This document shows positions 47,606 to 60,205 of a DNA stretch of 64,000 bases, one piece after another; within the stretch, counting starts at the first letter, position 1, and each line of letters starts with the position of its first letter. The notes beneath the pieces were generated by a model. It was given only the letters and a program-made list of their open reading frames with translations. It made no database searches and was not told the origin of the DNA. This stretch comes from Cinnamomum chago. Lineage: Eukaryota > Streptophyta > Magnoliopsida > Laurales > Lauraceae. The stretch covers positions 65,787,501 through 65,851,500 of the forward strand of contig CP142452.1 of the NCBI GenBank assembly GCA_038049695.1. Reading direction: 5' to 3'. A program made the position numbers and the translations under genes.

Positions 47606-50600
47606 CTATGTTTCTTCATCAGAGTCCTGCACAACCTTGCTCAATTTCGCTCTCTTGGTTTTGATAACCATACCTTCTTCACTATCAGATCCAGAACCCT
47701 CTTCCACAGCAGCACCACTCAATCCAGCTGAGACAACTTGTCCTGGCCCATTTTCTTCTTCACCTTCCAACTCCTCATTCGACTCAATCCGAGATGCATT
47801 CGAGTTAGCTGGGCTAGACTCATGCTCTGGTTGCTCTTCTTGTTTAGCTGTCTTTTTCACATCTATAATCTTAAAATCCCTAGCGGTGCTACGCTTGGCG
47901 TGCCTTAATAAATTGACTTTGGTCAGTTTGCTGAGTTGGATCAAATACTTCTCGTAATCCTCAATCTGGAAGATCAGGTCCGGAATGCATCTATTCTCCC
48001 TTCTAATCTTCCTCATGATTCCCTTAGCACGGACATTTTCCTGCTGATTCTGCAATGCTCAAAGCAACACAACTGCATTAACATGGGAATATTTATTAGA
48101 GTAACAACCTTATATAACTAGAGCAAGCATATGATGCATGGTTCAGAGAATGGCGTCTCCTTTCTGCTCAACAAGCAATGGATCAGGAGGGAACAGCTTT
48201 CAGTAATCAAAGCCTTTCATCTGGTGGGGGCACAATCATGGGACTGACATGTCCTATTGCCCAAGTGGCTGCTTCTAGCTATCCTACTCTGCTATCCAGT
48301 TGGTGAATTGTGATAGGGACAAGTATCTCCACTGATCCACATTTAACTAGGGTGAAATCAGACAGACATAAATCTTGGGTAGCTCTCGTCCATAATAAGG
48401 CCCACTATATGAACAGTTCAGGTGGCACCTGAGTTCATAGAGCCAATACCGATATTACTGAATCATTATGGTGAAGAATTGATTGGAAGAGTAAGAAAGG
48501 AAACTCAGCATCAACAGAAGGCAGAACACTTTTCTTACCCTTTGCATCAGAGCCACAAAGCTGTACAGTGGACGTGTGAGCTTTTTGCAAGTGACTTCTG
48601 CAAGCCTCTGGAACTTGAGTCCAGGTAAAAGTTGTCTGCATCCTTTCGGAGCGATCCGAAGTTTAGTCATATGAGATAAATGCTTGTAAAACTTTGCAGC
48701 TAATCTTAACAACTGCTCAGACTGTGGATCTGCAAATGGAAATAGTCAACTATAATTTGACAACCAACAGAAACAGGAGTGTTCATTAAATTGATGGCAC
48801 AGGTGGGCCACGAATTGATAGCAGTAGCAGTTTATCTGGAAGGCTCTACAATGAGATGGATCGTGTTTTAATATATTACAAATCAGCTGTCCTAAAAATA
48901 ATGAACAAAAGCTTCATATTTAATAACAAATCAGATAGGACCACCAATGGGGGATAGTTTTCGGAAATCCATCCACGATAGTTTTGGGAAATCCATCCAC
49001 AATAGTACTATTGAATGAACCATTTGAATCATTAAATAGTCAGGCACTTTTATGGGGTATGGCTGAGATAAAATGATATGACAATAGATTGCATTTTCCC
49101 TCCAAGGATACAGTTGTACTTCTACTTTCAAATAAAACCTCAAGAAATGATAGTGCTGCATCGTAATATGAATCATACCTTTAAGGCTCGTCTCCGCAAA
49201 AGACGATAACAAATTCACAAGCACTTCTGACCTGGAGTAGAGGGCCTCTTCCAAAACTAATCCAGGCGCCCTTTCCTCGTGACCATCACTGTTTCCAAGG
49301 TCAGTGCTTTCATGACTGGTTGCAGACAATGCCTTCAACTTTGATATAGCCCAATCTAAATCAGCAATAATCGATTCAATTAATTGCAATAGAAAAGAAG
49401 CGACTGCCTGTTCTGTTGAATGATTTATGATGGGATAAGTTTTCGACTTCTCCACTGAATCCCTCTCCTCGGATCCCAAAACTATTAAGAGCTCTGAAGC
49501 CATGCCTTGTGCTAGCACTAAGTCATTTGGAGATGATCTTAAGTAGATGGCAAGTTCCAAAATACTTCGAGCAGCCTTTGCATTTGTTGTTTCACTACTA
49601 CTGCATATATGAACAGCCCAGCTTCCAAGGGAATCTCTTAGCTTGCATGGGAGTCTGTTGCCAATCATCAATACAATCTGAGAGAGTACCTATAAAAATT
49701 ATAACAATAACTGGTTTCAACTTTTAGGGGAAAAAATCAATTATCTGATTAATAGGAATAACTCAAAAGAGCAATGGATGGTTGCAGATAGTCAATTCTT
49801 GTCCCATGATCAAGCACACAAGATTAAGAAAAAAAACAATAAAAATGAGCACTTCTTGGACTTCTACGCAAAATATAAGGGTTTTTTTTTTAATTGGGCT
49901 CGATCCTATTTGCAGAATTGATGGTATCGACCATTTCACAGGAAAGGAGGTGAGGGTCCCATCATTTCTTCCAATTGGAGTAAATAGAGACTTTCCCTGA
50001 AACATCTTAGCTTCAGCGAATAAAGAAATAAAAGAAATCATGGAATCAAGCAGAAATCTCCAAGTAGTGTTTTTAAAACGTGATGTAGACCATGAGCATC
50101 CATTGACAAGTGTGGCTCCAAGTTGGGAGTCCATTTCATAACCTGTAATATAAATATAAGATATGTACTACTGCTTCATATTTTAGGTGCATCTCTCAAA
50201 ACTTCAAAACATATTCTAGTCTACAATATACAATATTACCACATGAAATGAATTCACGAGGAACAGAAAATGGCCATTGTACATTGTTTGCATTGATTAT
50301 AGATCAAACATCTAAAGATTTACCTCAGATTCTCGGAAAAGTGAAAGTGCAAGAAGCTCAGAGAAGAATGGCTTTATTATTTTGTCTAGGAACAAATGCA
50401 TATTCCTCACATGTTGATCATCAACCATAGAAGCTAGTTCACTATCATTCTCCTCCACAGCGTCCACACCATTTTCAACAACATTCTCAGTTGCAGATAC
50501 AGAGACCAAATCCTCAATCAACCCAATAAAATGAGGGCTATGAAATTTTATTTTAATCAATTCATAGAGACAAGCCAAGGATAAGTGAATCTGCTCTGCT

Positions 50601-53600
50601 CTTTCTTCAACGACTTTCCTGCCCTTAACTTCCGTTTTCTTCTGATCCTTCCCCAACTTTGAGTATGACTTTAGCAGCTGCAGCCCCAACTGCAACAATG
50701 GGCACCCCAACATGCAGATATTTCCATAGATTAATGTCTTCAGCGGATCATCTTTTTCTATTGAAGAGAAAGATTTGAAATGACGAAGACAAGCATTCAA
50801 GCCAAAGGAGATAAGTTTCGAACAGTCAACTGATGTCTCACTTGGCAATGATTGGCAATGGTTCTGAGATACATGGGCACCATAACCAGCAACATTATAT
50901 AGCTTCAATGCAATCAGAAACACCTGATGAATACTTGATGTTGCCAAAAATGATCTTTTTGCCTGAGACAGTTTTAATGGAGTAGCACGAGAGCCTTCTC
51001 TGACATTATGATCAGACTTATCTAGGATTCCTTGACTAGAACTTTTTGATGACCCTTTTGTGGGACCATTAATTTGTTTAGTGCCACTTGCATCCTTCTG
51101 TAGAGAGTCATATAAATCAACAAACTGCATAAGTTCTTTTTCTAGATCAAGCTTGCCCATATCTGTGGCTTTCTCCAACTCTGTTGCAACTGCATTTAGT
51201 AATATCTCAACAATCCCTAACAAAATCCAGACACAATAACTGCCCTTCTCTCCTTCAAACGACCGAGATCCGGGATCCTGGCATTTAGCTATAACATCTG
51301 ATCTGACAGAGAATGAATAGAAAACCAGTGAGTAGCGTTAAAAGCTCTGAAGTGCAAAGGAGCATCCAGTTGGCAATTTCACATACCTTCCAAACTTCCA
51401 TCTCTCAAAAATTTACGTATATTTGATAAAGCATTTGAGAATGACTCGCCAGAGGAAACTTTCCCTGACTGCAGTAGCTTTACAAAACCAGTGTTAGTAC
51501 AAGGCTACAAAATGTTGCCTACAATTTGTACATAATTAAATTTGGTTGATTGGGATTACCTCATTCTCTTGAGAAAGGGAGAACCCTAAAACTGCCCATG
51601 CAGATTCTGATAGACGATCAGGTTTCCCGTGTGGCTGGAGGAGAAGAATCCAAGAGACACATGATAGAAGACAATCTAGAGGTTCTTCAAGGCAAGCTTT
51701 GCCACCCTCTATTTTAACGCAGCTGCTAATGTTAAGGCGGACATCATCATCCTGCTAACACAATGCTTCAGTTGCACTTTGAGAGAGAATAAAAAGGAAA
51801 ATGGACCATTACTTGCATTCTCTTCAAGTTTCATGGAGTAATTATATGATGCCCAATTGAATGACCTGGCACTCTCGAGGGCATGCAAGTGACTACGATT
51901 CTTCTTCCTTCCCAGATTCTTCCCGATTGGATTCCCTGCAATCTGAATCAGTTTGGATTCTTCGGACGAGAGTGAGTGCAGGAGCAACAGAGAGATGAAG
52001 CAAAGGAAAGGGAGTACAACGAGGAGAGGCAGTGGAAGAAGAGAGAAAAATAGAGAGGGGGAGAAGAAGAAAAAGGAGACGAGAGAGGAGAAGAAGGGAG
52101 AATCGATGAATTCATGGGGGAAAGCAGGAAACAATCAAAGAAATCTATATGTGGCATAAATGACCCGAATTCACTGCATGATTAGCAAAAGTAAAACAGG
52201 TTATAACTAGGAAAGTCCATGAATTGGGAAGAGAATCAAATGTTTGAGTTTCATGGAGGATGAAAATACTGCTACCTTCCCTTAAAAAGCACTATGATTT
52301 AGAAGCTTATCATCAGGGCAAGATAACAAAAGAAAAGAAAATGAGTATGAAGAAGACTTAAAAAGATTATGATTTAGAAACTTATCATCAGGGCAAGATA
52401 GCAAAAGAAAAGAAAATGAGTATGAAGAAAAGCAAGAAACAGAACGCACAGTGTACAATGATGAAGAACAACACCAGCAAGAATTGCTAAGAGTGTGCGA
52501 AAGGCAGAAAGAAGAGTTTATGGAAGCCTGAAAGCAAGTATGGAGAGTGGAATGGCATGAGCAATGGAGCTGGCTGAGTTGAGAAAGAAATGGCATGTCA
52601 GTACCAACTGGGGAATTTTTAGGCTGCAGCTGCAATTCAGAGAACATTGGACGCTGATGCTACTTTGTGAGAAATGAAGGGATCTCTACAACTGCCTTTG
52701 ATACTGGTCATATACTGAACGTGTCTCTCTCTATGCTATATACCTTTGAATGCTATTCCCTTGGTCAAGGAGCTTCTAGAATTTTTGGGTTTTAGTGTCT
52801 AGTGATATAATGGGACCAGTACTTCCCTGGAAATATTCATATGATGTCAAGTCGAACTAGCCAATACATCCCAAAAGATTAAGTTGTTAGGAAGCACAAG
52901 ACAAATCTACTTAACAACCCCCACAACCAAACCCCCCACTTCTCAAATGGTATGCCATTCGAATTCGCAACCCACATGTGCCTACCCACCCGATACGCAC
53001 CGGTCGGAGCGACTTAAGGAATAACACCTCCTCGAGGTCTGAACTCGCGGCGCATTGGCTCTGATACCATGTCAAGTCCAACTAGCCAATACATCCTAAA
53101 AGCTTAAGCTGTTAGGAAGCGGAAGACAAGTCTACTTAACATGTGATAGTAACTGGGATGAGTTTTGGTTGAGAAAAATCACCTCTTCTAGCATTAGTTG
53201 TCTTTCAAAAAAAAAAGGGATAAATCCCCTTCCAAGAAAGGTTGAAAGGAGGCATTGAGAAATTATACCTCATGATAAAAGCGGAGGAACTGAGGCAACA
53301 AAAAATCAAAGACATGCCCTGCGATGAATGGGTCCAACACAACAAGTTTCATAAGACCCTTATATATGATCTCTTTAACTGTTGCCTGAAAAGAATAGAT
53401 AAAGCATAAGGAAAAATGTTCTTGGTAATCTGAATGAGATTATCCATGATAAGTTAGTAAAGCTGGAAAAGAACAGTACACCTTTTGGGAAAGACATCTC
53501 CGGAGCAATCCACTCAGCTCTTGAAAGAGAGTGCCTCCCATCCCTCTAGGTGTCTCTGCTTGCTGACTGCAACTAGCTTGGCTGGATGACTCTTGTAGAG

Positions 53601-56600
53601 AATCAGGGCCATTATTCTTAGAGCGCTTTTCCGCCACAATCAAATCAACGATGGCATTAGTGGCCACAATACGAACAGTGTCTTCTCTTCTAAACAAAGC
53701 CTTTCGCACAACCAAAATAATGTAATCCTGAAGAATGGGCATCAAAACTAGAAACATCATGACCATATACTGGGTTTTCATTATATTGGTTAGGGGTCAT
53801 GAGAGAGTTAAAAAATCAGTACCTGGAGGTCACGGCTGAATTTGATGAATGGCAATAGAGAAGTGACAAGATGCGTGGCTGTTTCGTCGTGCATGAAAGT
53901 GAAGTAATCCAACAGCTCCTTCAACCGTGCAACATGTTCCAGCATGGCAAAGGGATTACTCTGAACCAGATAGCCAATCAGCCTGAAGAGCAAAAAAGAA
54001 CAAGTAAAGAGCATTCACCATAATTTAAAATAAAAAAAAAGACACATGTGATGGCGAACTTCTTTCAGTGTTTCTAACTCGATTTACTTGATGATAGGCA
54101 TGCTTTGTTGAGGCTTCAGAGAAAGGATGCGAAATTTGCATTGTTCAATAATCTGCAACCCAAGAACCAAATGGAAATTTTTGACATTATTTTAAAACGA
54201 GAATATGACAGTTTCCAAATTGAATGGACATGAGTTTAGCAAATTAGCAACAATGGACATGAAACAACAAAATAATACCTGAAATTTTCAAAAATATCAA
54301 GAGTAAATAAATAAACAAAAAAGGAAATTAAAATGTTTAGAAGGCAAAAAGCACAAAAAGATTTCAGAATACTACGGGGCAAGTCATACTACTTGAACAT
54401 TTTTCTCCAAGATAATTAAACTTACTTTCTGAAGGGTTTGGAAGCTTTTATTATCAAGAGTAACGGAATAAATGAAATAAAAAAAATAAAATAGAATAAA
54501 ACACGGCAAATTCAAATGCTACGGAACAATTCATATTTTGTCAAACTTCTTTTTTTTTTATCACCAAGATCCTTAAACATGTTTCCCAAAGGATTTGGTG
54601 GCTTGCAAAACTTGGCTAGCGGTTTCAGAATATGCTCTGAATGTTTAGAAACAAGCTCATTATGCTGGACTCAAATGCTACAGTTATGATAATATATGGC
54701 ACACAGTTCGATCTTGTTCTGTTTAGCAATTCCTATAAACCAACCTCATTTCTTGCCATTTCATGGACCTCAAACAGAGTCTTCAATATCTCAATACCAA
54801 GTTGTCCAGCACCCATCAAACCATCAGAGTCAGAAAGTTCTTCACTATTAGTACCTTCAACCGATTCTAGCAGAACAAAACCAAATTGAACAATGCTAGG
54901 CACAATATGCTCCCTTCCATTGTTGCTCTCATTGACCTACAACAGAAAGAAACAATCTGAAATAGTTAATGGCCATATACTGAGAGTCTGAATCAGGACA
55001 TGTTCGTGAAAAGCACTCTTATCTTTATTCAATGTGTGCATCATTTTCATTTTTCATGTAAATGTGCATGAGCAAACAAGACAGGCTCGAAGAAATTACA
55101 GCCTGCATAACAGCCTTCTCCACTCTTTTGACAGTTTGACGGCACTCTCCTTTCAAATTATCGGGTAACCATTTACAGTCTCTGCAATTGACGAACAAAA
55201 TTACAAACAATGCATGGGAATACCAAATAAGATGCTGAATTGAATTTAATGCAAAAGAGTATAGGTCACTCTGCTATACAAAATACACGCGTGAAGCTCA
55301 ATGTAGATGGTACAATTGTGGGCTGACCCAAAATGAAATATCATCACATCACCAAAGCAACGATAAGGGCCTGCTTCTTTAATGTAATTGAATTCCTAGA
55401 AATTCAAAGGCTTGTATTTCTAGAAGTGATTGAAAATGATGAAATAAAAGTGAATATCCAAAATGACCATCAAATAATTGATTTTTTAGTAGAAAATGAA
55501 CCAAGGGGAGATGCATCACCCTAGTAATTCAAATTAAGTAAAGGTTCCATCTACACCCCTACCTTTTGTCCTTTACCCATTACCTCTTCAATAATGCTTT
55601 GTTTGAACTCATTTGACCATAAATCATTAAATCCCTAGGTTGAACATTCAATTCCAACAAACAAACAAACAAACAAGCCCCACTTGTAAAAAAGAACAGA
55701 AACAAACTGAAATGAAGAACTCAAAAGCCATACCTTGCAAACTTGTGATCCCGATAAGACGCGACAACCGCATTTTTTAGCACTCCAATCGCACTCTCGG
55801 CGAACCTCCGAACCTTAGCAATCGACAGCAAAACAACCACAGTGAAATGATTAAAAGCCCCAAGGTCCGTTCGAACAAGCCCCAAAACCTCCTGCCCCAG
55901 AGAAGGATCCTGCTTCACAGCAAAATTCACATGCAACAGCACAGTCCCTTCAACCTGCCGAACAATCGCAGCTTTAGATCTCCCCCTCTCATTCCTCCCA
56001 AAGAACCCAACAATCCCTTCCACAACCGCCCTCCTCCCAAACCCCTTGGACGCCAATAAAAGAAGCTGGTACACGATCGACGGCAGATCCTGAAGATCAA
56101 CTCCATCCATTCCATCAAACACCTTGTGAAGGAACTCCCTTGCCAGATCCTTATCTAGAGAGCGGAATTCACGCAGCAGAGAGACGATTTTCACAAGCAG
56201 GACCTTCGACCAGTCGGCAGAGAGGATTCCGCGTAGCGCGGAGTCGACATAGTCGGCTTCGGATCGGTCGGGGGAACGGGCGAGGAGGTCGAGGGAGGGG
56301 GGGAGGAGGTCGAGGGGCTGCGCGTCGTCGGGGTCTGAAATGGAGGGGAGATGGGAGAGGATGAGGTCGGAGAGGGAGGTGAGGGTTGGGGTGGGGAGGT
56401 CTGGGAGGCGGAGGGAGAGGTGGTGGAAGGCGGAGGAGGAGTGGGGGTCGCGGGGGATTTGGCGGGAGATGAAGAGGCGGAGGTAGGAGAGGAGGAGGGA
56501 GGAGAGGAGAGGGGGAGGAGGGTGGTTGGTTGTTTGGGAGAAGAGGAAGAGGAGGGAGGAGAGATAGAGAGAAGGGGAGGAGGAGAGGGAGAGGTAGGAG

Positions 56601-56749
56601 AGGAGAGTGGAGTGGGGTGTGGAGGATAAGCGGGGTAAGTAGGTATGTGGGGGTGGAGGGTGCTGTGCCAGGCGTATGATATCGGCGTCTGTTAGCAGTT
56701 GGGGAGTGTTGGAGTTGGAGGTTGCTGTTGTTGTTGTTGAGGTAGCCAT
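47606..56749 (-). CDS. FANCI: FANCI homologue, Fanconi anaemia ID2 complex subunit, 13 exons
   Basis: Complement join(56749-55734, 55181-55100, 54936-54745, 54152-54088, 53982-53823, 53727-53482, 53385-53269, 51751-51560, 51468-51387, 51297-50324, 49689-49179, 48729-48539, 48049-47606): 4272 nt, 1423 aa (human about 1330). All junctions are GT-AG and in frame. Exon 1 (338 codons) is GC-rich with a Pro/Ser/Leu-rich start. Landmarks: [19 protein letters not shown] in exon 1, [12 protein letters not shown] across exons 1-2, [20 protein letters not shown] in exon 5, [14 protein letters not shown] in exon 6, then [10 protein letters not shown] (about 552-561), [20 protein letters not shown] in exon 8, and [20 protein letters not shown] then STARDFKI in exon 13, followed by an acidic tail and a basic KTKRAKLSK end. 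FANCI pairs with FANCD2 on DNA for interstrand-crosslink repair. K514 aligns with human monoubiquitination site K523. Intron 7 (1.5 kb) carries a TRIM. The gene looks intact. Confidence 0.94.
52284..52430. repeat. About 76-bp tandem duplication in FANCI intron 7
   Basis: AAAAAGCACTATGATTTAGA (52284) recurs as AAAAAGATTATGATTTAGAA (52360). The rest, including CTTATCATCAGGGCAAGATA and GAAAATGAGTATGAAGAA, is nearly identical in both copies. Confidence 0.85.
52845..53141 (-). mobile_element. TRIM retroelement (297 bp) in FANCI intron 7
   Basis: Two 72-bp direct terminal repeats (52845-52916 and 53070-53141), each beginning TGT and ending ACA in either orientation, flank about 150 bp of internal DNA. 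On the - strand the first repeat is followed at once by TGGTATCAGAGCC (53069-53057), the primer-binding site complementary to initiator Met tRNA. A purine-rich GGGGGGTTTGGTTGTGGGGG-like tract precedes the second repeat. The flanks TATGA and TGTGA match at 4 of 5. The terminal repeats differ at about 7 of 72 positions, so the insertion is old. It has no coding capacity, as expected for a terminal-repeat retrotransposon in miniature. Confidence 0.88.
55367..55681. mobile_element. MITE in FANCI intron 1, 315 bp
   Basis: The left end is GGGCCTGCTTCTTTAATG, then GAATTCCTAG. The right end, read inward, is GGGGCTTGTTTGTTTGTTTG, then GGAATTGAATG and CCTAGGGATTTAATG. The imperfect arms and the GAATTGAAT core link it to the elements at 33070-33396 and 35128-35183. 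The target duplication was not resolved. A CAAA tetranucleotide run makes the right end longer than the left. Confidence 0.6.
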
Positions 56750-56892
56750 GGTTTCTTCAACACAATACTCTCTGTAAAGAGTCGGTTTGGTTTGGTTTGG
56801 TTTGGATTTTGAGTTTTGAGTTTTGAGTTTTGGGGAGGAAGAAGGGTTTTGGATGGGAGGAGGGAAATTTTGGGAGGATTTGCGCGGGAAGG

Positions 56893-57002
56893 TCTGAGAA
56901 GGTTAGCCCGAGCCCGATAAAGACCGAGCCCGTTTTGGGATGGACTTGGATTAAGTGATTCAAAGCCAGCCAAAAGCCTGGCCCGGCACATCCCGCCCCT
57001 AG
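56893..57002. mobile_element. hAT-like end fragment in the FANCI 5' flank
   Basis: It ends GGCCCGGCACATCCCGCCCCTA (57002) and holds GCCCGAGCCCG motifs. Read inward from the right it begins TAGGGGCGGGATGTGCCGGG, the style of hAT termini. GGACTTGGATTAAGTGATTC is shared with a fragment near 31705. No left end or duplication was found. Confidence 0.4.
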
Positions 57003-57150
57003 TGGGGAGTGCTTGTAATTTAAGTTGTAATGTAGTGATTGATTTGTCCAACCCACTGGTAGGTCAGTTTGGCGAGGCACCCTCTTTCTATACACATGAC
57101 GAAGGATAAGATTAATCCCTACTTGTAGTCTTAATGGTGACAGCTTTGAA

Positions 57151-57629
57151 TGGGCTGCACACAAAAATTCGATATCACATCTAAATTGGACCGGACCGAA
57201 CTAACCAAATCGAGCGGTTCGGATCAATTTTATAAAAGATTGGTTTGGTCTACGGTTTGAAAGTCGTAGAAACCACTTAAATTGATCGGTTATCGGTTTG
57301 AACCCACCCCAGGTCACACCACCTAATTCAAACTGATCGGTATATTATGTAACTTGAGTATTTGACTCTTTAGATTTTAGGGTATATTATGAATTTTTAT
57401 CTTTGCACTAAACATTGGAATAAATGCAAAGGATAGGGTGTCATCATTTTGAAATTTTCAATTTATGATTTTCAAAAATAAAATAAAATAAACGGTTTAA
57501 TCAACCGATTGATTCGGTCTAAGCCCTCTCTATCGGTCGGATCAAATTGGTTAATTAAAAAAACAATGGGTTCGGTTTGGTGGTTGGTTTTAGTGCTAAA
57601 CCAATCCGAACCGCCCATGTACAGCCCTA
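57151..57629. mobile_element. hAT element of the TAGGGCTG family, 479 bp, inverted
   Basis: The right end, ACCGCCCATGTACAGCCCTA, is the inverse of the left end of the 20557-21543 element (TAGGGCTGCATATGGGCGGT, two differences). The left end is TGGGCTGCAC. The 8-bp flanks GCTTTGAA and GGTTTGAG match at 6 of 8. Subterminal ACCGGACCGAAC, GGTTCGGATC and AACGGTTTAATC motifs agree with the longer copy, which this one resembles after internal deletion. It lies about 400 bp upstream of the FANCI start codon. Confidence 0.75.
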
Positions 57630-57637
57630 GGTTTGAG

Positions 57638-60188
57638 TGAGTATGTGAATACTAAACTTTATTAAAATAGAGGGTTTTATTGGAAAGCCGCCTACATGAG
57701 CGGAAATATCATTTTTTGTTTTTTTATCCTCTTCATTCTTCCAACTCCTTCCACCTCTATCAACTAACCTCTGGTGCACATAGCACTACTAATAACCAGA
57801 ACCTCTTTCTGACCCAAATCTCTCTACATAATAACCCATCCTACGTTAAAATCTTATATTGGTTTCAATTTATGCTTTGATTTTATTTTCTGCATTAGAT
57901 ATGTTCTTTCCCATTTTAAGTGTTTTTATATCTTTAAAATGAAAAATGTTAGGAACAATCTAAAATTATATTATAGCTGATTGACCTGAAAACAGTAGAT
58001 TGCAACGAAAATGAAAAATGGAGGTCACAAAGAATGATTGATCTTGTAAATGTGAAATGTAAGTTTATTTTCTTGATTAGAGGTTGGTTTCACAAATTCT
58101 TTTAAGAAAAAGTCTACTTGGCCCGACCTGGGAGACCGGACCAGGAATCGGTCCCCAGCCGGCCGTGTAGCATGGTTGTTCTTTTAATGGAGTACGTATG
58201 AATTTCTCCCTTTAAATGAATTTGAAAGACAGCTAGTTGCCTGATGAAACGTGCAACGGGTTGTTGCCCTAGGCAAGCAGTCAAACAGATTTCTTATTTT
58301 ATCTTTCTTCTTTTTAACAGCAACACTTGGTCCACAGCGACGCCACATTAAAGTCTTTGTATACATGGTCAATGCTTGGATAATAATCTCCCAATATTTC
58401 CTTCTACCTCAATTAAGAGAAGTAGTGGTAAATTCTCTTAAACCCCATTTATGGGCTTGGGAAAATAAGAGCTTTAGCCTCCTTTTTTTTCTTATGGATT
58501 CTTTTTAACTAGCAATGTGTTGAATGGTCATATCAAAATAAGAGCAGAGATACCAAAGAAGGCCTTCATAGCATATAACTAAAACTTTAAGTTTGATTTG
58601 AAAGTCGTAACTATTGAATCACGTGAGTGCAAGTAATGACAAATGAGCTCTTATTCAGAGGGATTTTGACTTTACAATTACCCTAAGACTTAACATTTGC
58701 CTTCCAATAGATGAAGTTTAAAAAAAATTCACAAAGAAATTCATGCAATATCCTAGAGCCGTGAGATATCGCACCATGCAATGGCGGACTCAAAATTTTA
58801 ATTTGAGGGGTGCGGATCAAAACAAGCAATTGGGGTTTTGGAACAAGCACAAAATTTTCATATGGGTCTTACTAGGGGAGAACATTGGATTTTTATGTGA
58901 GCTTTCAAAGCTAAGCCAAAATTTTCATTATGGATTTAGAAGTAGACCAAGGACCAACATGTGCAACCACCCCCACATTGATGCACTTGGGTCCACCCCT
59001 GGAACCAAGCAATATCTAACATCCATAGGATATTGTACAAATTTCCCATTATCTACAATTTGGGTTCTTTTGTTTTACAAACACTCAAAGGGAACTTATT
59101 AAACTTCAATCGTTGAGGGGGAAATGTATGGCCTCACGATAGCCGTCCAATTAAAATCCCTATATGAAATTATTATTGTCATCAATTGAGAGTAATTTTT
59201 AATCATAAACAATTTATACGACGACCTTCTCATCCAACCATCCGTCATGCATCGAGGTGGATAGATTAGGCATCGACTGTGGAAGAGGATAAGAGTTCTC
59301 GCGACTGTGTTATTAACAATCCAATAGCTACCCAAACCACATCATGGAGCCTACTTAATATTCTTATATGTGTGGTCAAATGATTAGCTAGGAGTACCAA
59401 ATGACGATTGCGTTTGGACCAATTTTTATCTTTGATTTGATGAGTGCTGACCGCAACGTTGAAAAGCCATTTATTTGGAAGCCTCCAGGTGACTTGCTTA
59501 CTATGATCAAATGAGAGTATTTTTTTTTTAATCATGACTTAGTTCATAAAAATAAAAAATAAAAATAAAAAATGGATTTTATGGGAAATGACCTCTTAGA
59601 CAGCCCTGTACGAAAAAGGACCTCAGAGACTCTACTGCACAAAAAAGGCCTTCTAATTATGGTTTATACAATGTCTTGGGGGTTAGTGGTAATTTCAGAA
59701 GTTAGTTAGTGAGGCCCTTTGTTGTAATTTTGGGTTAAAATAGGGTCTCTTGGAGAATTATGTAAATTTCTCATTGAAGTTCCGAAACTGCCCTCGTATC
59801 TCCTTCATTAACCAATACCAAAAGGAGGGGTATTTTAGACATTTCACTTCAATTACAATCATTATATAGTCAAATCCCCTCCCATTCTCAATGACTTTTC
59901 CCTTTCCTCTCTTATTCCCCTCTTTAATTTCAATTCCTCATTTCCCTTCCATCCCTCTCTTTATTTCTTCTCTTACAGGTTATTGCATGTTTGGCACTTA
60001 ACTAGTTCAAGTGAAGTAAAGTAAATCCAGACAAGAAATGACAATGGGTCATATTAAAGGTACATAATTTCAAATTTTCCTCCTAATTTTTCAAAAAAAA
60101 AAAAAAGCAACCTCCTTTCTCCACTAAAAGACAAAAAAACTCTACTTTTTCTTACAAAAAGTAAAAAAAATTCCAAACCAAACAACTA
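57638..60188. other. Unassigned intergenic stretch
   Basis: No gene is recognised. A possible small element lies at about 58779-59002, where CAATGGCGGACTCAAA faces TTGGGTCCACCCCTG in inverted orientation, without a clear target duplication. GC-rich text near 58120-58165 (GACCTGGGAGACCGGACC and GGTCCCCAGCCGGCC) is a short inverted-looking remnant. Frames at 58251-58508 and 59266-59535 lack domains. Confidence 0.4.
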
Positions 60189-60205
60189 AAAACAAAACAT
60201 CATCA

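Noticed and set aside
49763-50134. A 123-codon - strand frame between FANCI exons 10 and 11
   Set aside because: It is not conserved in FANCI. Splicing exon 10 directly to 49689 gives [16 protein letters not shown], which continues the family pattern. The frame is intron.
56140-56629. Two + strand open frames rich in Gly/Arg/Glu opposite FANCI exon 1
   Set aside because: They are antisense shadows of the GC-rich, Pro/Ser/Leu-rich FANCI exon 1 and have purely low-complexity translations.
58779-59002. Small transposon bounded by CAATGGCGGACTC and GGGTCCACCCCTG
   Set aside because: The inverted ends are short and imperfect and no target duplication is visible. It is mentioned only within the intergenic entry.
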